From Opisthocomus hoazin (taxonomy: Eukaryota > Chordata > Aves > Opisthocomiformes > Opisthocomidae), in NCBI RefSeq assembly GCF_030867145.1, contig NC_134428.1, forward strand, positions 248,001 through 312,000: a DNA stretch of 64,000 nucleotides. The letters are read 5' to 3'. Under the pieces are notes generated by a model, which had not been told where the DNA came from, ran no database searches, and saw only the letters and a program-made list of their open reading frames with translations. Below are positions 30,950 through 42,387 of the stretch, in pieces (position 1 is the stretch's first letter; each line of letters starts with the position of its first letter). The position numbers were made by a program, and so were the translations under genes.

Positions 30950-32200
30950 CAGGTTTTTCTCCTCCAGGGTCCTGCCTCCAGCCACAAAGGCCTGGGAGAA
31001 CACAGAGTCAAAGAAGCCATTGAGTACCTCAGCCCTACCTGCTCCTACTCTAATGAAGCTCAGCAGCAGGCTCACATTACACCTCTACATTCTTTTAATG
31101 AAGCAGTATCAGCTCATCTTGCAGCCCTTACCATCCTCTGCAAGTATCAAGACTACGGGAGCTTTGGCTTTGTCATCATTCTCACATCCACGGACGAGGT
31201 TTCTAAATTCCTCCTTTGCATCTTCCCCTGTTTCCAGCTCCTGTGTTCTGCCTTTCTGCCCTGGAACTCAAACAGCTCACATCCTCAGCCTCCTGAGAAG
31301 AATGCTTCTCTTCATGGGTGTTCAGATAGAGCATTCTTGTCCTCCGAGGAGGCTGTAAGCCTTATCAGATTTCCTGAGCTCCTTCCCCCTGCAGAGCTGC
31401 TTCCCACCACACCACCGGTATCAGTCTCCCAGGTATGTCAAAGTCTTCTTCTCTGGACTTCACCCGTCTGTACTCCACTGCTGGCCTTCCTCACTCCTGG
31501 CACCTGGGACCCCACCATTCTCTGGTCACTACAGCCAAGGCACACGCTGATGATCACTTCCCCAGTCAGCTCTTCCTTGTTGGCCGGGGCCAGGTCCTGG
31601 TGAGCATCGCCCTTCTCAGCCCACTTGGCAGCTGTGTTAACAAGTTGTCCCAAGATCCTCCAGACTGCTGGCACCCTGTTTACTTGCCTGGCTGAGGAAT
31701 GCCAGGGCAGTTACTGTCCCCCATGGGAACCTGCTCATTGACCTGAGACTTCCTCGGGTTGCACACAGAAGACTTCTTCTGCTTCCTCACCCTGATCAAG
31801 TAGTTTGTAACTTCCAACACAATGTCACTCTTGCTGACTTCTCCTCTCAACCTCACACACAAAAGCTAACCAAACATGTTACTCAGCTTCTAGAGGAGCT
31901 CCATATATCCGAGCTGATCCCTCACACACAGAGCATCCCCCTGGTAGTCATCCTCCCTGCTACTTCCTGCGGCAGAGCCTGTATCTTTCTGTTGCATCAC
32001 CCGAGCTCAGATAATTGTCCCACCACATCTCAAGTAATCCAAAAACTTAGTAGTGCTGTGACAAGTCATTTGGCTTCAGCTGCTCCTGCCCGTGCTCCAG
32101 CTCCTCCTGGCCATGCACATTCGGGTTGCAACATCTCAGCTGTCGCACCAAGGTAGAGCGCAGGCTGCTCACAGGGAAAGCTGAGCTCTGCTCCTGACCA
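30950..32200 (-). mobile_element. Ancient CR1 endonuclease and linker relic
   Basis: Minus strand: LNGFFDSVFSQ near 31030, GCSDQRMVGSQV near 31520 (SDH block, His to Gln) and GDSNCPGIP near 31700 (GDFNHPDI block). Heavily eroded. The order on the minus strand is correct for the 5' half of CR1. It lies in opposite orientation to the RT fragment just to its left. Confidence 0.6.
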
Positions 32201-32740
32201 GAAGACCACTGTAGATTGAGCAGTTCGTGCTGCGCTGCATAGATCGCTCAGCAGCAGGACAACCTCAGCAGCTCATTGTCACAGTGGAGCCTGCAGGCAG
32301 CTCCCACTCGGTACTGACCATTCCACCACCTGAGTGGCCTTGTCTCTATCTAACAGTGTAGCAAGAAGTTCTCATGAGAACATCCTTTCTGTTGGGTTTA
32401 GAGATGATGAATAGAGCTGTTACCTTGCAAAGAAGTACAAGAAGAGGTTGAATGACTGAAATGAGACAATCTTTTCTATGGAGGGGGTCTGAAAGGCATG
32501 ATGCATGTGGGTGGGAGTACCTGTTGATGCCACACCACCCAGGCGTACAACCACCTAAAAGGAAGAAAGACTGCCTATACTATTCTCTCCTTACAATCTT
32601 CATCCTAACAGCATATTACCTCACAGAATCAGAGTACCTTTCTTAATTGGCATCCTAACTGACAAGCACCTCCCGGTAAAAAACTCTCGAGGCATACATA
32701 GATGCAGTGCCTCTGCTCCCACGGACTGGTAAGGCTGTGG
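32201..32740. other. No gene recognised
   Basis: 0.5 kb without recognisable content. Confidence 0.4.
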
Positions 32741-33000
32741 TCTGCAAAAGTAACCACTGGCCTGATCCCCATCCACCGCTGTCTGTTCTCCAGACTGCTG
32801 CCTCAAAGCTTAAAGTCCTGGGAGACCTTGCTGGCAGTAACTGAGGCAAAGCGGTCATAGACTATGTGAGATCTATCTAGACCTCCTCTTATTAAATTCA
32901 GCAGTGGTCCCACCCTCTCTCTCTCTTTCTTCTTTAACTGTTCCTAATGTAGCACAGCTCATTTTGGTGCCCGTTGCATTACCTTTTCAGTTTCAATTCA
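32741..33000 (-). mobile_element. Ancient CR1 linker relic
   Basis: Shares AACTGAGGCAAAGCGG and AAATTCAGCAGTGG with the relic at 17510-17710 in the same orientation, so both derive from one old LINE family. Little protein signal remains. Confidence 0.45.
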
Positions 33001-33009
33001 GTTAAGGAT

Positions 33010-36000
33010 TAATGCTTAAATAATAAGGATTTTAGCGGGGCCTGGAGGAGGCTGTCCTTGAGGACAAGCTGTATCCAGGCACACTGTGAAAAGGATTGTT
33101 CTGTTCCTTGACTGTGTCATCATGGCTGTGCGCAATGCCTGCAGCTACTGGATAGGGGAGGGACAGACCTTGCCTCTCTGATGACATCTGATGACCGATG
33201 CCTCTGACTGAAGGCATCAGTCAATGTCACTGAGGCACCAAATCACACTCATTGCGATGGCATCTGGGGTGACCTTTCACACATACCCCGCCCAATATGA
33301 GAATTGGTTTTCAGCAGGTCCTCTGCTGTCCCTGCAAGCCCTGGCATCTCAGGTAGCTCTGTGGGCCTGGATTTGAACATGAAATTGAGGAGCTGCCCTG
33401 AATTCTTTAAAGCAACCAGGGGAAGAACACGAAACTGCCAATGTAGTCAATAGAGACCTAGTAAATAGAGACAAAGGTGAAGAGAGAGACTGAGCTCTTC
33501 CTATGGCCCACGACCTGAATCATTCAGGTGAATGCCTGTGTCGGTCACCCTGAACATAATGAGTAGGGACAGGTTCGGTTGCCCTTATTTTGGGCATCAG
33601 CTGTCATTTCTGTTGGCCAAAGGAAATAGCCAGCAGCCTCTAAGAGGATGCCCCCAGATGTTGCCCTGTCTCGACAAACTGCTCCATTTGTACCTGCACA
33701 TATCTTAGACCACCTCTGGTATCTCACATGCCACCAGACATTTGCACCTGAACCCCTCCGTCCTGGCCTCCATCTCCATTAATTGGCATGGGAGTTGTGC
33801 ATTTAATGCCCACCTGAAAAGAAGCAAGAGGAATCCCACCTCCTGTGGGGTTGTGGCAGGCACTGGGGGAGCGGAATCCCCTTTGAGTCCCAGGGCTACA
33901 GACGCAAGATGGGATGTCTCATTTGACTCATCTGATTCCCTTCCCTCAGCAGGGGTGAAGCACATCCCTGCCTGTCCTGCACTGGCTGTCCTGCCTAAAG
34001 ATGGGACAAGGAAAGATGATCCTTGGAGCTAGCTCTTTTGGTGACAGGAGAAACACCACTTTGGAAATTAAAAGATTTCCTCTCTCTCCGTAGTTGATGG
34101 AGGAAACATTAGTAATTGCTTTGACTAGTTTCAAAGCAAGTTGTCCTGGAGACCAAAAGACATCTCAAGGGAGCCCAGAGTAGGGAGAAGTGGTGCCTTG
34201 GGCTGGTCCTGTGCTGCTGAGCTGGGCTGGGCTCCTGGGATGGAGGGAGATCACAGCAGGTGAGGAGGGTTGCAGACAGTGAACTCTTGCCCAGGAGCAG
34301 CTCCTCTACAAAGCACAGCAGGGCTGAGGGCACTGCCTGCAGGCAGCGAGGGGAGAGGAGCGAGGCAGAGAGAGGTTAAAAGCACTGTGAAGTGGAAGGA
34401 TGCTGAGAGCTCACTGCAGGCAGGAATCTTTTCAGCCTTTCACACAGTAAGTCTCTGCATGCAGGACAATGTGTCTGCACTTTGTGGAAAGATCTCCTCA
34501 AGCTGGAACGCCCCAAAGCGTACGGCATGATGTACCATGAGGAATATCACAGTTTGTGTCTTATTGAAGATGAGGACGTGCTGCAAAGGAGTGATTGCCT
34601 GCTGCACCCTCAGAGGGACAGGCCATGACAGCTGCCTTCTCCCAAGGACGGCTGCAGTGTTGTGAAGGTGGATGTGCAGCCTGGGCTTCCCCAAGCTGTC
34701 CTTCAGAGCAGGGTCTGTACACCCCACAGGCTGTGTGCTGGGGCAGGGACTCTGCTGCCTGCCAGGGTCAGCACTAAGCCTGCCTGGGGAGCGCACGGCA
34801 TCGCGAGGAGAAGCTGTGGGTGGAAGTAGTGACCCTTGGCAGGACAGGGCAGGGTCCTTCTGCTGTTGAGAAAGAACCGAATGGTTCAGGGCTGCTCACA
34901 GATTCAGATCACCTCAGGATATTTTCCTAAGGGAGTATGTGAAGGGGAAGGTCAAAGGAGGGATGACTATCAAGCTCTCCAGCCACATGCCCATTTGCCT
35001 CTGAGAAGGACAGGGGCAGAGAGCAACTGCCTGGCAATGTTGGAGTCTGGGATGTGTGCAGCTGGAGAAGTGTAGCAGTGTCCTGAGTGCCTGGCTGACT
35101 CTCCCTCTTTCACGTAGAACCTCACTGTGTTTCTCCTTATTGCTCCACTCGTCTGTGTTACTGAAGTAGTACCCATGTTCTCTCAGTCAGGCTTTCTGGG
35201 GAGAGAAGTTTCAGCTGCAGAGTCAGACACTGATCTTGTGGGTCCTCCCGTGCAGTGTGTCCATGGGAATGAGGTGTTCCAGTTTTGTCTAAGCTGTAGG
35301 GCTGTGGGCAGTGAAGACTGTGAGCCCAGAGAACAAGCTGGTTTTCCCTTAATCAGATGCCATCATTAGGACACTTGGCTATCTTTATGAGGTGTCCTTC
35401 CAAGCTGTGAGCTGCCCTCAGCAATGCAAACCTTTCGCATAACAGAATTATGTAATCTGCATGCCTCAAAGGAGAAGTGCAGAGATGCTGTGCCCGACCG
35501 AGGAAATGCTCTTGGGTCAGTGAAATGAACCACATGTGTCCTTGACTAGAAGTGGGATGCTGAGGCCTCGGCAAAGGGTGGGATGTTTAGTGGACTCCTG
35601 TGGATCCCTCTCCTCTCAGCAGTATCTGACGGCTTTTCAGGATAACATGGGAGTGCGATCAATCTCCATCTCAGAATGGTGCAAGCCCAGGGCAGCTGGG
35701 TAGCTCTGTTCTCCCTGAGCACAGCAGAAATGCTGAGGGTTTCTGACATCCCAGAACACTCCCCAGGTGAGATGAGGAGAGCTCAAAAAACACAAGACCT
35801 TTAAAACTGTCTGCTGCTCTCCCGGTTCCTTGGTGCTGGGAGTGCAGGTGCTGCCGAGTTCTTTTCAGTAAAGAGCAGTTTCAGCTGACAAAGTCGAACA
35901 CCAGGACTGACCTCTGCCCACACCTTGCCTGTTAACCTGTCAACTCCTCAGCAGCCAGTGGGCAGAGGTCCTGCTCCTCACAGCATGTTCAGCCAGCACC

Positions 36001-36142
36001 AACAGGGAGTCCAGCCACAGAGATAAATGAAGGTATCCTAGAAAAAGAAAAACTGTGTGTCTCAGGGAGGGGGTATTGGGAATGGCTTTGACTGTTCCCA
36101 GAAACTTCTCCCCTTACTTGACACTGCTGTTTCCTCTTTGGA
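33010..36142 (+). repeat. Duplicated upstream block of OR unit at 36 kb
   Basis: Direct copy of the 21.1-24.9 kb block. Anchors: GGGGAGGGACAGACCTTGCC (33155), TCCATTAATTGGCATGGGAG (33770), GGAGCAGCTCCTCTACAAAG (34300), ATCTTGTGGGTCCTCCCGTG (35235). About 0.63 kb corresponding to roughly 23.04-23.67 kb is missing near 34980. No conserved coding frame. Confidence 0.75.
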
Positions 36143-36168
36143 CAATGCTCCATGCCCAGAGGCAGCAG
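36143..36168 (+). promoter_or_regulatory. Altered splice-site and leader region of OR at 36 kb
   Basis: The position that is CAG in the other OR14-like copies reads CAA here (36143-36145), so the shared 3' splice site is lost. The change also creates an in-frame ATG at 36145 that would add eight residues (MLHAQRQQ). A replacement AG lies directly before the normal ATG (GGCAGCAG). Confidence 0.5.
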
Positions 36169-37134
36169 ATGTCCAACAGCAGCTCCATCACACAGTTCCT
36201 CCTCCTGGCATTCGCAGACACCCAGGAGATGCAGCTCTGGCATTTCTGCCTCTTCCTGGCCATCTACCTGGCTGCCCTCCTCAGCAACGGCCTCATCATA
36301 ACCGCCATAGCCTGCAACCACCACCTCCACACCCCCATGTACTTCTTCCTCCTCAACCTCTCCCTCATTGATGTGGGCTCCATCTCCACCGCTCTGCCCA
36401 AAGCCATGGCCAACTTCCTATGGGACACCTGGACTATCTCTTACGCAGGATGTGCTGCCCAGGTCTTTCTGTTTGTATTTCTCATTTCAGCAGAATATTT
36501 TCTACTCATCGTGATGGCCTATGACCGCTATGTTGCCATCTGCAAACCCCTTCACTATGGGACCCTCCTGGGCAGCAGAGCTGGTATCCACATGGCAGCA
36601 GCTGCCTGGGGCAGTGGTTTCCTCTACGCTGTCCTGCACACTGCCAATACATTTTCACTACCGCTCTGTCAAGGCAATGCTGTCGACCAGTTCTTCTGTG
36701 AACTTCCCCAGATTCTCAGGCTCTCCTGCTCAGATGCCTACCTCAGGGAATTTCGGCTGCTTCTGATTAGTACATTTGTCTTTTTGGGGTGTTTTGTTTT
36801 CATTGTGCTGTCCTATGTGCAGATCTTCAGGGCCGTACTGCAGATCCCCTCTCAGCAGGGACGGCACAAAGCCTTTTCCACGTGCCTTCCTCACCTGGCA
36901 GTGGTCTCTCTGTTTTTGATCACCGCCATATTTGCTTGCCTGAAGCCCCCCTCCATCTCCTTGCCATCCCTGAATCTAGTGGTGGCTGGGCTGTACTTGG
37001 TGTTGCCTCCAGCAGTGAACCCCCTTATTTACAGCGTGAGGAACCAGGAGCTCAGGAATGCGGTGTGGAAACTGGTGACTGAATGCTTTCCAAAAGGTAT
37101 AGAGTGCCTATCGTCTTCAACGTATGACTCATAA
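36169..37134 (+). CDS. Olfactory receptor, OR14-like (gamma-c), intact
   Basis: Odorant-receptor GPCR of 321 residues, ATG to TAA without a break. I chose the ATG at 36169 because it gives the family start MSNSSSITQF; the frame is open further left with ATGs at 36082 and 36145. Motifs in order: NSS glycosylation site, helix 1 with SN in place of the usual GN, TPMYFFLLNLS, MAYDRYVAIC, LSYVQIFRAV, KAFSTCLPHLAVVSLF, NPLIYSVRNQEL. The C-terminus (FPKGIECLSSSTYDS) is about 14 residues longer than in the 7.6 kb gene, apparently by loss of the original stop. Its splice-acceptor region differs from the other copies, so 5' exon use may have changed. Likely functional; ligand unknown. Confidence 0.94.
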   Translation: MSNSSSITQFLLLAFADTQEMQLWHFCLFLAIYLAALLSNGLIITAIACNHHLHTPMYFFLLNLSLIDVGSISTALPKAMANFLWDTWTISYAGCAAQVFLFVFLISAEYFLLIVMAYDRYVAICKPLHYGTLLGSRAGIHMAAAAWGSGFLYAVLHTANTFSLPLCQGNAVDQFFCELPQILRLSCSDAYLREFRLLLISTFVFLGCFVFIVLSYVQIFRAVLQIPSQQGRHKAFSTCLPHLAVVSLFLITAIFACLKPPSISLPSLNLVVAGLYLVLPPAVNPLIYSVRNQELRNAVWKLVTECFPKGIECLSSSTYDS

Positions 37135-37345
37135 TGTAACTCGTTACAGGCCCAGTCTGTCTTTATTTGGCTGTTTTTGTTGTCCTTGCTGTTGGCTGGG
37201 ATTTTTCTTATTTTTTCTTTTTCTTCTTGTAATATCATTGCCACAAAGAAATGTGGACACCTCAGTTCTATTTTATTTTCTGCCTCAGTAGTGTGACCTC
37301 ACAACTGACTGTGTGAACAAGGAGCTATATACCATCTTTAAAGGA

Positions 37346-37351
37346 AATAAA
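37346..37351 (+). terminator. Candidate polyadenylation signal of OR at 36 kb
   Basis: AATAAA about 215 bases after the stop codon, at a distance like that of the 25 kb copy. Confidence 0.4.
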
Positions 37352-37554
37352 TGTGCTTGCAGTGATTTGTCTGTCTGACCCCCAAGCAGCTAAAAATGAA
37401 CCAGTGTTCTTACTCGTAAGTTCCCTGCCATGTTAGAGGAGAAAAGCAGACCGTAGAGCCTTCCATGGAGAAAAGGCAATGGTGTGGTCATGAAGTTCCC
37501 CCTACTAGGGACTCAGAATGTTAGACAAATCTCTCCCTCCTCTCTCTCATGACC

Positions 37555-38254
37555 TGAATGGTGTTTGCGCTTGGGAAAATCCTCATCTTTGTGCAGGTGG
37601 TGGCAAACCAGCATTTGCACATCCCCACGGGCTTCTTTTAGGACATTTATTCTCCCTGGAGACCTGCATACCCATCACCCTGACCCAGTCTATGGCCAGC
37701 TTTGTGGTTGGGAACAGCACCACCTCTGCTCATCACGGTGTTACCACTGTTTCCTGCACCTATTGCTTGTACAGAGCATTTATTACTGGTGACCAGTAGC
37801 ACGCTGTGTGCCACACCCTGCCATCTGCGAGACTCATGAACTGGGGCATCTGTCTCCAGAGGGCAGCTGCACTCTATCTAGGGGGATTTCTGTCATCTAC
37901 AGAAATGGTTTTGGTGGTGACTCAGATACAGTGCTGTGGCCCCAGTGGAGAGGAACGCTTCTTCTATGATTTCACCTCATTGCTGGAGCTCTCGCGCCAT
38001 GACACCATGACACTCATACTCTTTCCTTTCCTAACTTGCATTTTAGAACCCATCCTCTTTTTCCTGTTTGTGTGGTTATATTCTGTGGGCATCATATCTG
38101 TGTGGGCAGGGAGAAGGCCTTCTCCAGCTCCTCTTCTCACCTCACTGGTGGCACCGCTTTCTATGACACCCTCTTTCCTGTCTGTGTGATGCCTAGAACA
38201 GCCTTCCTGAAATAGTACGACAAAACTCTTTTTCTACTCCATCCTCACTCTCAC
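37555..38254 (+). pseudogene. Olfactory receptor pseudogene of a different OR subfamily, 5' part
   Basis: This is an OR of a clade clearly unlike the OR14-like genes. In order: VFALGKILIFVQVV with NQHLHIPTGFF (helix 1 to 2, ending in TAG), then FSLETCIPITLTQSMASFVVG (loop 1, helix 3 approach). After frame changes come MNWGICLQ and LGGFLSSTEMVLVVTQIQCCGPSG (helix 4), FFYDFTSLLELSRHDTMTL (the FFCDF-type loop 2 block) and an eroded KAFSSCSSHL-type helix 6 start near 38112. Then KLFFYSILTL leads toward helix 7. Multiple stops and frameshifts; the DRY region is lost. It breaks off at 38254 where a CR1 is inserted. A matching tail resumes beyond that CR1 at 42738. Confidence 0.85.
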
Positions 38255-38339
38255 AGAATCACAGAATCACAGAATAGTAGGGGTTGGAAGGGACCTCTGT
38301 GGGTCATCTAGTCCAACCCCCCCGCCGAAGCAGGGTCGC

Positions 38340-41144
38340 CTACAGCAGGCTGCACAGGACCTTGTCCAGGCGGGTCTTGAATATCTCCAGAGAAGGAGAC
38401 TCCACAACCTCCCTGGGCAGCCTGCTCCAGTGCTCCGTCACCCTCAGAGAGAAGAAGTTCCTCCTCATGTTCAGACGGAACTTCCTGTGCCTCAGTTTGT
38501 GCCCATTACCCCTTGTCCTGTCACTGGGCACCACTGAAAAGAGCTTGGCCCCATCCTCCTGACACCCACCCTTCAGATATTTGTAGGCATTTATAAGGTC
38601 CCCTTGCAGCCTTCTCTTCTTCAGGCTGAACAAGCCCAGTTCCCTCAACCTCTCCTCGTAGTGGAGATGCTCCAGTCCCCTCACCATCCTTGTAGCCCTC
38701 CGCTGGACTCTCTCCAGTAGCTCTTCATCCTTCTTGAACTGGGGAGCCCAGAACTGGACACAGTACTCCAGATGAGGCCTCACCAGGGTAGTGTAGAGGG
38801 GAAGGAGAACCTCCCTTGTCCTGCTGGCCACACTCTTCTTGATGCACCCCAGGATCCCATTGGCCTTCTTGGCAGCCAGGGCACACTGCTGGCTCATAGT
38901 TAACCTGTCGTCCACCAGGACACCCAGGTCCCTCTCCGCAGAGCTGCTCTCCAGTAGGTCCACCCCAAGCCTGTACTGGTGCATGAGGTTGTTCCTCCCC
39001 AGGTGCAGGACCCTGCACTTGCCCTTGTTGAACCTCATCAGGTTCCTCTCTGCCCAGCTTTCCAGCCTATCCAGGTCACGCTGAATGGCAGCACAGCCTT
39101 CTGGTGTATCTACCACACCTCCCAGTTTGGTGTCGTCAGCAAACTTGCTGAGGGTACATTCTAACTCTTCATCCAGGTCGTTGATGAAGAAGTTAAACAA
39201 GACTGGGCCCAGTACTGACCCCTGAGGGACACCACTAGTTACCAGCCTCCAGCTAGACTCAGCGCCGCTGATGACAACCCTCTGAGTTCTGCCATTCAGC
39301 CAGTTCTCTATCCACTTCACCGACCACTCATCCAGCCCACACTTCCTCAGCTTCCCCAGGAGGATATCATGGGAGACTGTGTCGAAAGCCTTGCTGAAGT
39401 CAAGGTAGATAACATCCACAGCTCTCCCTTCGTCTACCCAGCCAGTCATGTCATCATAGAAAGCTATCAGATTGGTCAGGCATGATTTCCCCTTGGTGAA
39501 TCCATGCTGACTACTCCTGATAACCTTCTTTTCTTCCACTTGCTTGATGATGGCCTCCAGGATAAGCTGCTCCATCACCTTTCCCGGGATGGAGGTGAGG
39601 CTGACCGGCCTGTAGTTCCCTGGGTCCTCCTTCTTGCCCTTTTTGAAGATTGGAGTGACATTGGCCTTTCTCCAGTCCTCGGGCACCTCTCCTGTCCTCC
39701 AGGACCTCTCAAAGATAATGGAGAGTGGCTCAGCAATGACATCCGCCAGCTCCCTCAGCACTCGTGGGTGCATTCCGTTGGGGCCCATGGATTTGTGGAC
39801 ATCCAGATCGCTTAAGCGATCCCTCACACAGTCCTCCTCGACCAAGGGAAAGTCGTCCTCTCTGTAGGCTTCTTCTCTTACCTCCGGGGCCTGGGATTCC
39901 TGAGGGCCAGTCTTAGCACTGAAGACTGAAGCAAAGAAGGCATTCATTAGCTCTGCCTTCTCCGCATCCTCCGTCACCAGGACACCCGCCTCATTCAGCA
40001 GCGGCCCCACATTGTCCCTAGCCTTCCTTTTGCTGCTGATGTAGTTGAAGAAGCCCTTCTTGTTGTTTTTGACATCCCTTGCCAGCTTCAATTCCAGGTG
40101 AGCCTTGGCCTTCCTCGTCGCATCCCTGCATGCTCTCACTACGTTTCTGTACTCTTCCCAAGTGGCCTGTCCCTCTTTCCACATGCCATGCACCTTTCTC
40201 TTCTGCCTGATCTCCGCTAGAAGCTCCTTGTTTAACCATGCAGGTCTCCTGCCTCCTTTGCTAAATTTCTTTCTCAGGGGGATGCATTGCTCCTGTGCAT
40301 GGAAGAAGTGTTGTTTAAAAAGCGACCAGCACTCATGGACCCCCCTGCCTTCGAGAGCCCTGGCCCACGGGATTCCTCCCAGTAGCTCCTTGAAGAGGGC
40401 AAAGTCAGCCCTGCTGAGGTCCAGGGTTTTGATCCTGCTTATCGCCCTGCTTCCTCCATGCAGGATCCTGAACTCGACCATTTCATGGTCACTGCAGCCG
40501 AGTCTACCTCCAACCTTCACGTCCTCCACCAGTCCCTCCTTGTTTGTTAACACGAGGTCCAGCAGCGCGCCTTTCCTTGTTGGTTCCTCCACCACTTGCA
40601 TCAGAAAGTTATCATCGATGCTCTGTAGGAACCTCCTGGATTGCACCTGCCTAGCTGTATGGTCTTCCCAGCTGATGTCAGGGTGGTTGAAGTCCCCCAT
40701 GAGAACCAGAGCCTGTGACTGTGAGGCTGCTTGCAGCTGCCTGTAGAAGGCTTCATCAACCTCCTCCTCCTGGTCAGGTGGCCTGTAGTATACACCCACC
40801 GTAATGTCACCCGTGTGAGCCTGTCCCTTAATTCTAACCCACAAGCTTTCAACTCCTTCTTCACTTGCCCCCAGGCCAAGCTCAATGCATTCCAGTTGCT
40901 CCCTCACATATAGAGCAACTCCCCCACCTCTCCTTGTTGGTCTGTCTTTCCTAAAGAGTCTGTAGCCATCCATGACAGCATGCCAGTCATGCGAGTTGTC
41001 CCACCACGTTTCTGTGATGGCGACCAAGTCGTAGCCGTCCTGCTGTATAATGGCTTCCAGCTCCTCCTGTTTATTGGCCATACTACGTGCATTGGTGTAA
41101 ACACACTTGAGCTGGGCTGTCAATCTCACCCCTGGCCTTGGCAC
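38340..41144 (-). CDS. CR1 ORF2: endonuclease-reverse transcriptase, intact frame
   Basis: Enzyme that nicks target DNA and copies the LINE RNA into it. 934 codons without a stop. Apurinic-like endonuclease: TNARSM (17-22), ITETWW with the catalytic Glu at 45, GDFNHPD (150-156) and GCSDH (216-220). Linker with LELKLARD (350-357). Reverse transcriptase: [12 protein letters not shown] (510-521), [10 protein letters not shown] (581-590), [10 protein letters not shown] (638-647) and FADDTKLGG (668-676) with both catalytic Asp present. The C-terminal RNA-binding-like part ends CSLL. One point to check is GPNGMHP (454-460), where another copy here has Asp for Asn. The codon at 41144 is GTG. The frame is open leftward in protein terms to a TGA at 41217-41219, overlapping the end of ORF1, and contains no ATG before residue 22. 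Start mechanism unclear. Confidence 0.9.
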   Translation of the reverse strand: MPRPGVRLTAQLKCVYTNARSMANKQEELEAIIQQDGYDLVAITETWWDNSHDWHAVMDGYRLFRKDRPTRRGGGVALYVREQLECIELGLGASEEGVESLWVRIKGQAHTGDITVGVYYRPPDQEEEVDEAFYRQLQAASQSQALVLMGDFNHPDISWEDHTARQVQSRRFLQSIDDNFLMQVVEEPTRKGALLDLVLTNKEGLVEDVKVGGRLGCSDHEMVEFRILHGGSRAISRIKTLDLSRADFALFKELLGGIPWARALEGRGVHECWSLFKQHFFHAQEQCIPLRKKFSKGGRRPAWLNKELLAEIRQKRKVHGMWKEGQATWEEYRNVVRACRDATRKAKAHLELKLARDVKNNKKGFFNYISSKRKARDNVGPLLNEAGVLVTEDAEKAELMNAFFASVFSAKTGPQESQAPEVREEAYREDDFPLVEEDCVRDRLSDLDVHKSMGPNGMHPRVLRELADVIAEPLSIIFERSWRTGEVPEDWRKANVTPIFKKGKKEDPGNYRPVSLTSIPGKVMEQLILEAIIKQVEEKKVIRSSQHGFTKGKSCLTNLIAFYDDMTGWVDEGRAVDVIYLDFSKAFDTVSHDILLGKLRKCGLDEWSVKWIENWLNGRTQRVVISGAESSWRLVTSGVPQGSVLGPVLFNFFINDLDEELECTLSKFADDTKLGGVVDTPEGCAAIQRDLDRLESWAERNLMRFNKGKCRVLHLGRNNLMHQYRLGVDLLESSSAERDLGVLVDDRLTMSQQCALAAKKANGILGCIKKSVASRTREVLLPLYTTLVRPHLEYCVQFWAPQFKKDEELLERVQRRATRMVRGLEHLHYEERLRELGLFSLKKRRLQGDLINAYKYLKGGCQEDGAKLFSVVPSDRTRGNGHKLRHRKFRLNMRRNFFSLRVTEHWSRLPREVVESPSLEIFKTRLDKVLCSLL

Positions 41145-41200
41145 TCCAAGCCTGGGCTCATCCCTAGTGAGCTGGGCAATATCCCCTTCCCCCTTCGAAC

Positions 41201-42287
41201 CTAGTTTAAAGCCCTCTCAATGAGCCCCGCCAGCTCGTGGCCAAGAATTCTTTTCCCCCTTTGTGATAGCTGAGCTCCGCTTGTTGCCAGCAGGCCCGGT
41301 GCTGTGTGCACCTCCCCATGATCAAAAAAGCCAAAATTTGACCGATGGCACCAGTCCCTGAGCCACCTGTTAACCAGGTGAGTTTTCCTGCCCCTTTCAG
41401 TGCTGTCCCCTGCCTGGGATGGAGGAAAACACCACCTGCGCCCCTGATCCCTCAACCAGTCGCCCTAGTGCCCTGAAGTCCCTTTTGATGGCCTTGGGAC
41501 TTCTTTCTGCTACCTCGTCCCCGCCAACCTGCATTACCAAGAGGGGGTAGTAATCAGAAGGCCGCACCAGACCAGGGAGTTTCTTCGCAACATCCCTAAC
41601 CCGGGCCCCAGGGAGGCAGCAGACTTCCCTGTGGGATGGGTCCGGTCGGCAGATCGGGCCCTCTGTTCCCCTCAGAAGGGAATCGCCTATGACAATGACC
41701 CTTCTTTTTTTCTTAGTTGAGGCAGTTGTAATACGTAGGGCTGTCTGACTCGTTCTAGGCAACCCCCTGGATGGAGCCTCACCTTCACCCACATCCTCTG
41801 TGGCTAGTCCCTCACATTCCAGAGCCCCATACCTGTTGCTTAAGGGCAACCGGGCAGGTGAGGGAGGTCGGGGGGAAATTCGCTTGCCCCCCCGAGCAGG
41901 GACCTGTTTCCATTCCCCCCCATCTCTTAGGCCCCCTCTTTCTGCTCGGTGGCAAGAGGGTTGGGGGTTCTCTGCTTTCTGTGGAGCCGCCTCCTGCTGC
42001 CTCGGCCTCAGGGAGGGCAGGGTGCGGCTCCACCAGTCGATCTCCCTCTCACACTCCCGGATGCTCCTCAGCCTCTCCCCTTCCTCCTTCAGTTCTGCCA
42101 CCAGGCTAAGCAGGTCATTCACCTGCTCGCACCGAACACAGCCGTTGTCTCTGCTGTCCTCCGGTACGAGCGCCAGGCTCAGGCACTCCCTGCAGCCAGA
42201 GACCTGCACACCCGCGTTCTTGCATGGGGCCTCCGTCTGGGTCCCCACACTCCTTCGAGCAACAGCTTTACCACGGGTGGTAACCAT
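41201..42287 (-). pseudogene. CR1 ORF1: Cys-rich and SGNH-esterase-like protein, one frameshift
   Basis: ORF1 of CR1 makes an RNA-binding partner protein of ORF2. The ATG at 42287 opens MVTTRGKAVARRSVGTQTE. A Cys-rich region follows (CRECLSLALV, CVRCEQ), with a short Leu/Glu coiled-coil (VNDLLSLVAELKEEGERL), a basic Pro-rich segment, and an esterase-type domain starting VIVIGDSLLRG (GDS block I). Later VMQVGGDEVAE stands where the GxND block is expected. The frame stops at 41397 after VVFSSIPGRGQH, but the protein continues in another frame (41455-41201: FPPSQAGDSTERGRKTHLVN to [11 protein letters not shown]), so one frameshift near 41400-41440 breaks it. Frame choice: I prefer 42287 to the non-ATG extension at 42350. 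Confidence 0.8.
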
Positions 42288-42387
42288 GGCTAGAGTATCT
42301 CCTGGAAGAGCGATGCCCACTACTTGAGTTGCCAGAAGGGGCGGCTGCACCCTGCCAGTCGCCTTCCCCGCTCGCCCTGCCCGCGCG

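Noticed and set aside
31020-31603. 229-codon plus-strand frame
   Set aside because: Overlaps the minus-strand CR1 endonuclease relic, whose motifs read in the other direction.
30536-32200. Plus-strand RT next to minus-strand endonuclease taken as one CR1 with a 5' inversion
   Set aside because: The order of the parts is opposite to that expected for an inverted 5' segment, and decay differs. Two separate relics fit better.
40105-40746. 213-codon plus-strand frame
   Set aside because: Exact antisense of the CR1 ORF2 linker and endonuclease; a shadow frame. The same holds for 55492-56118 and 41800-42327.
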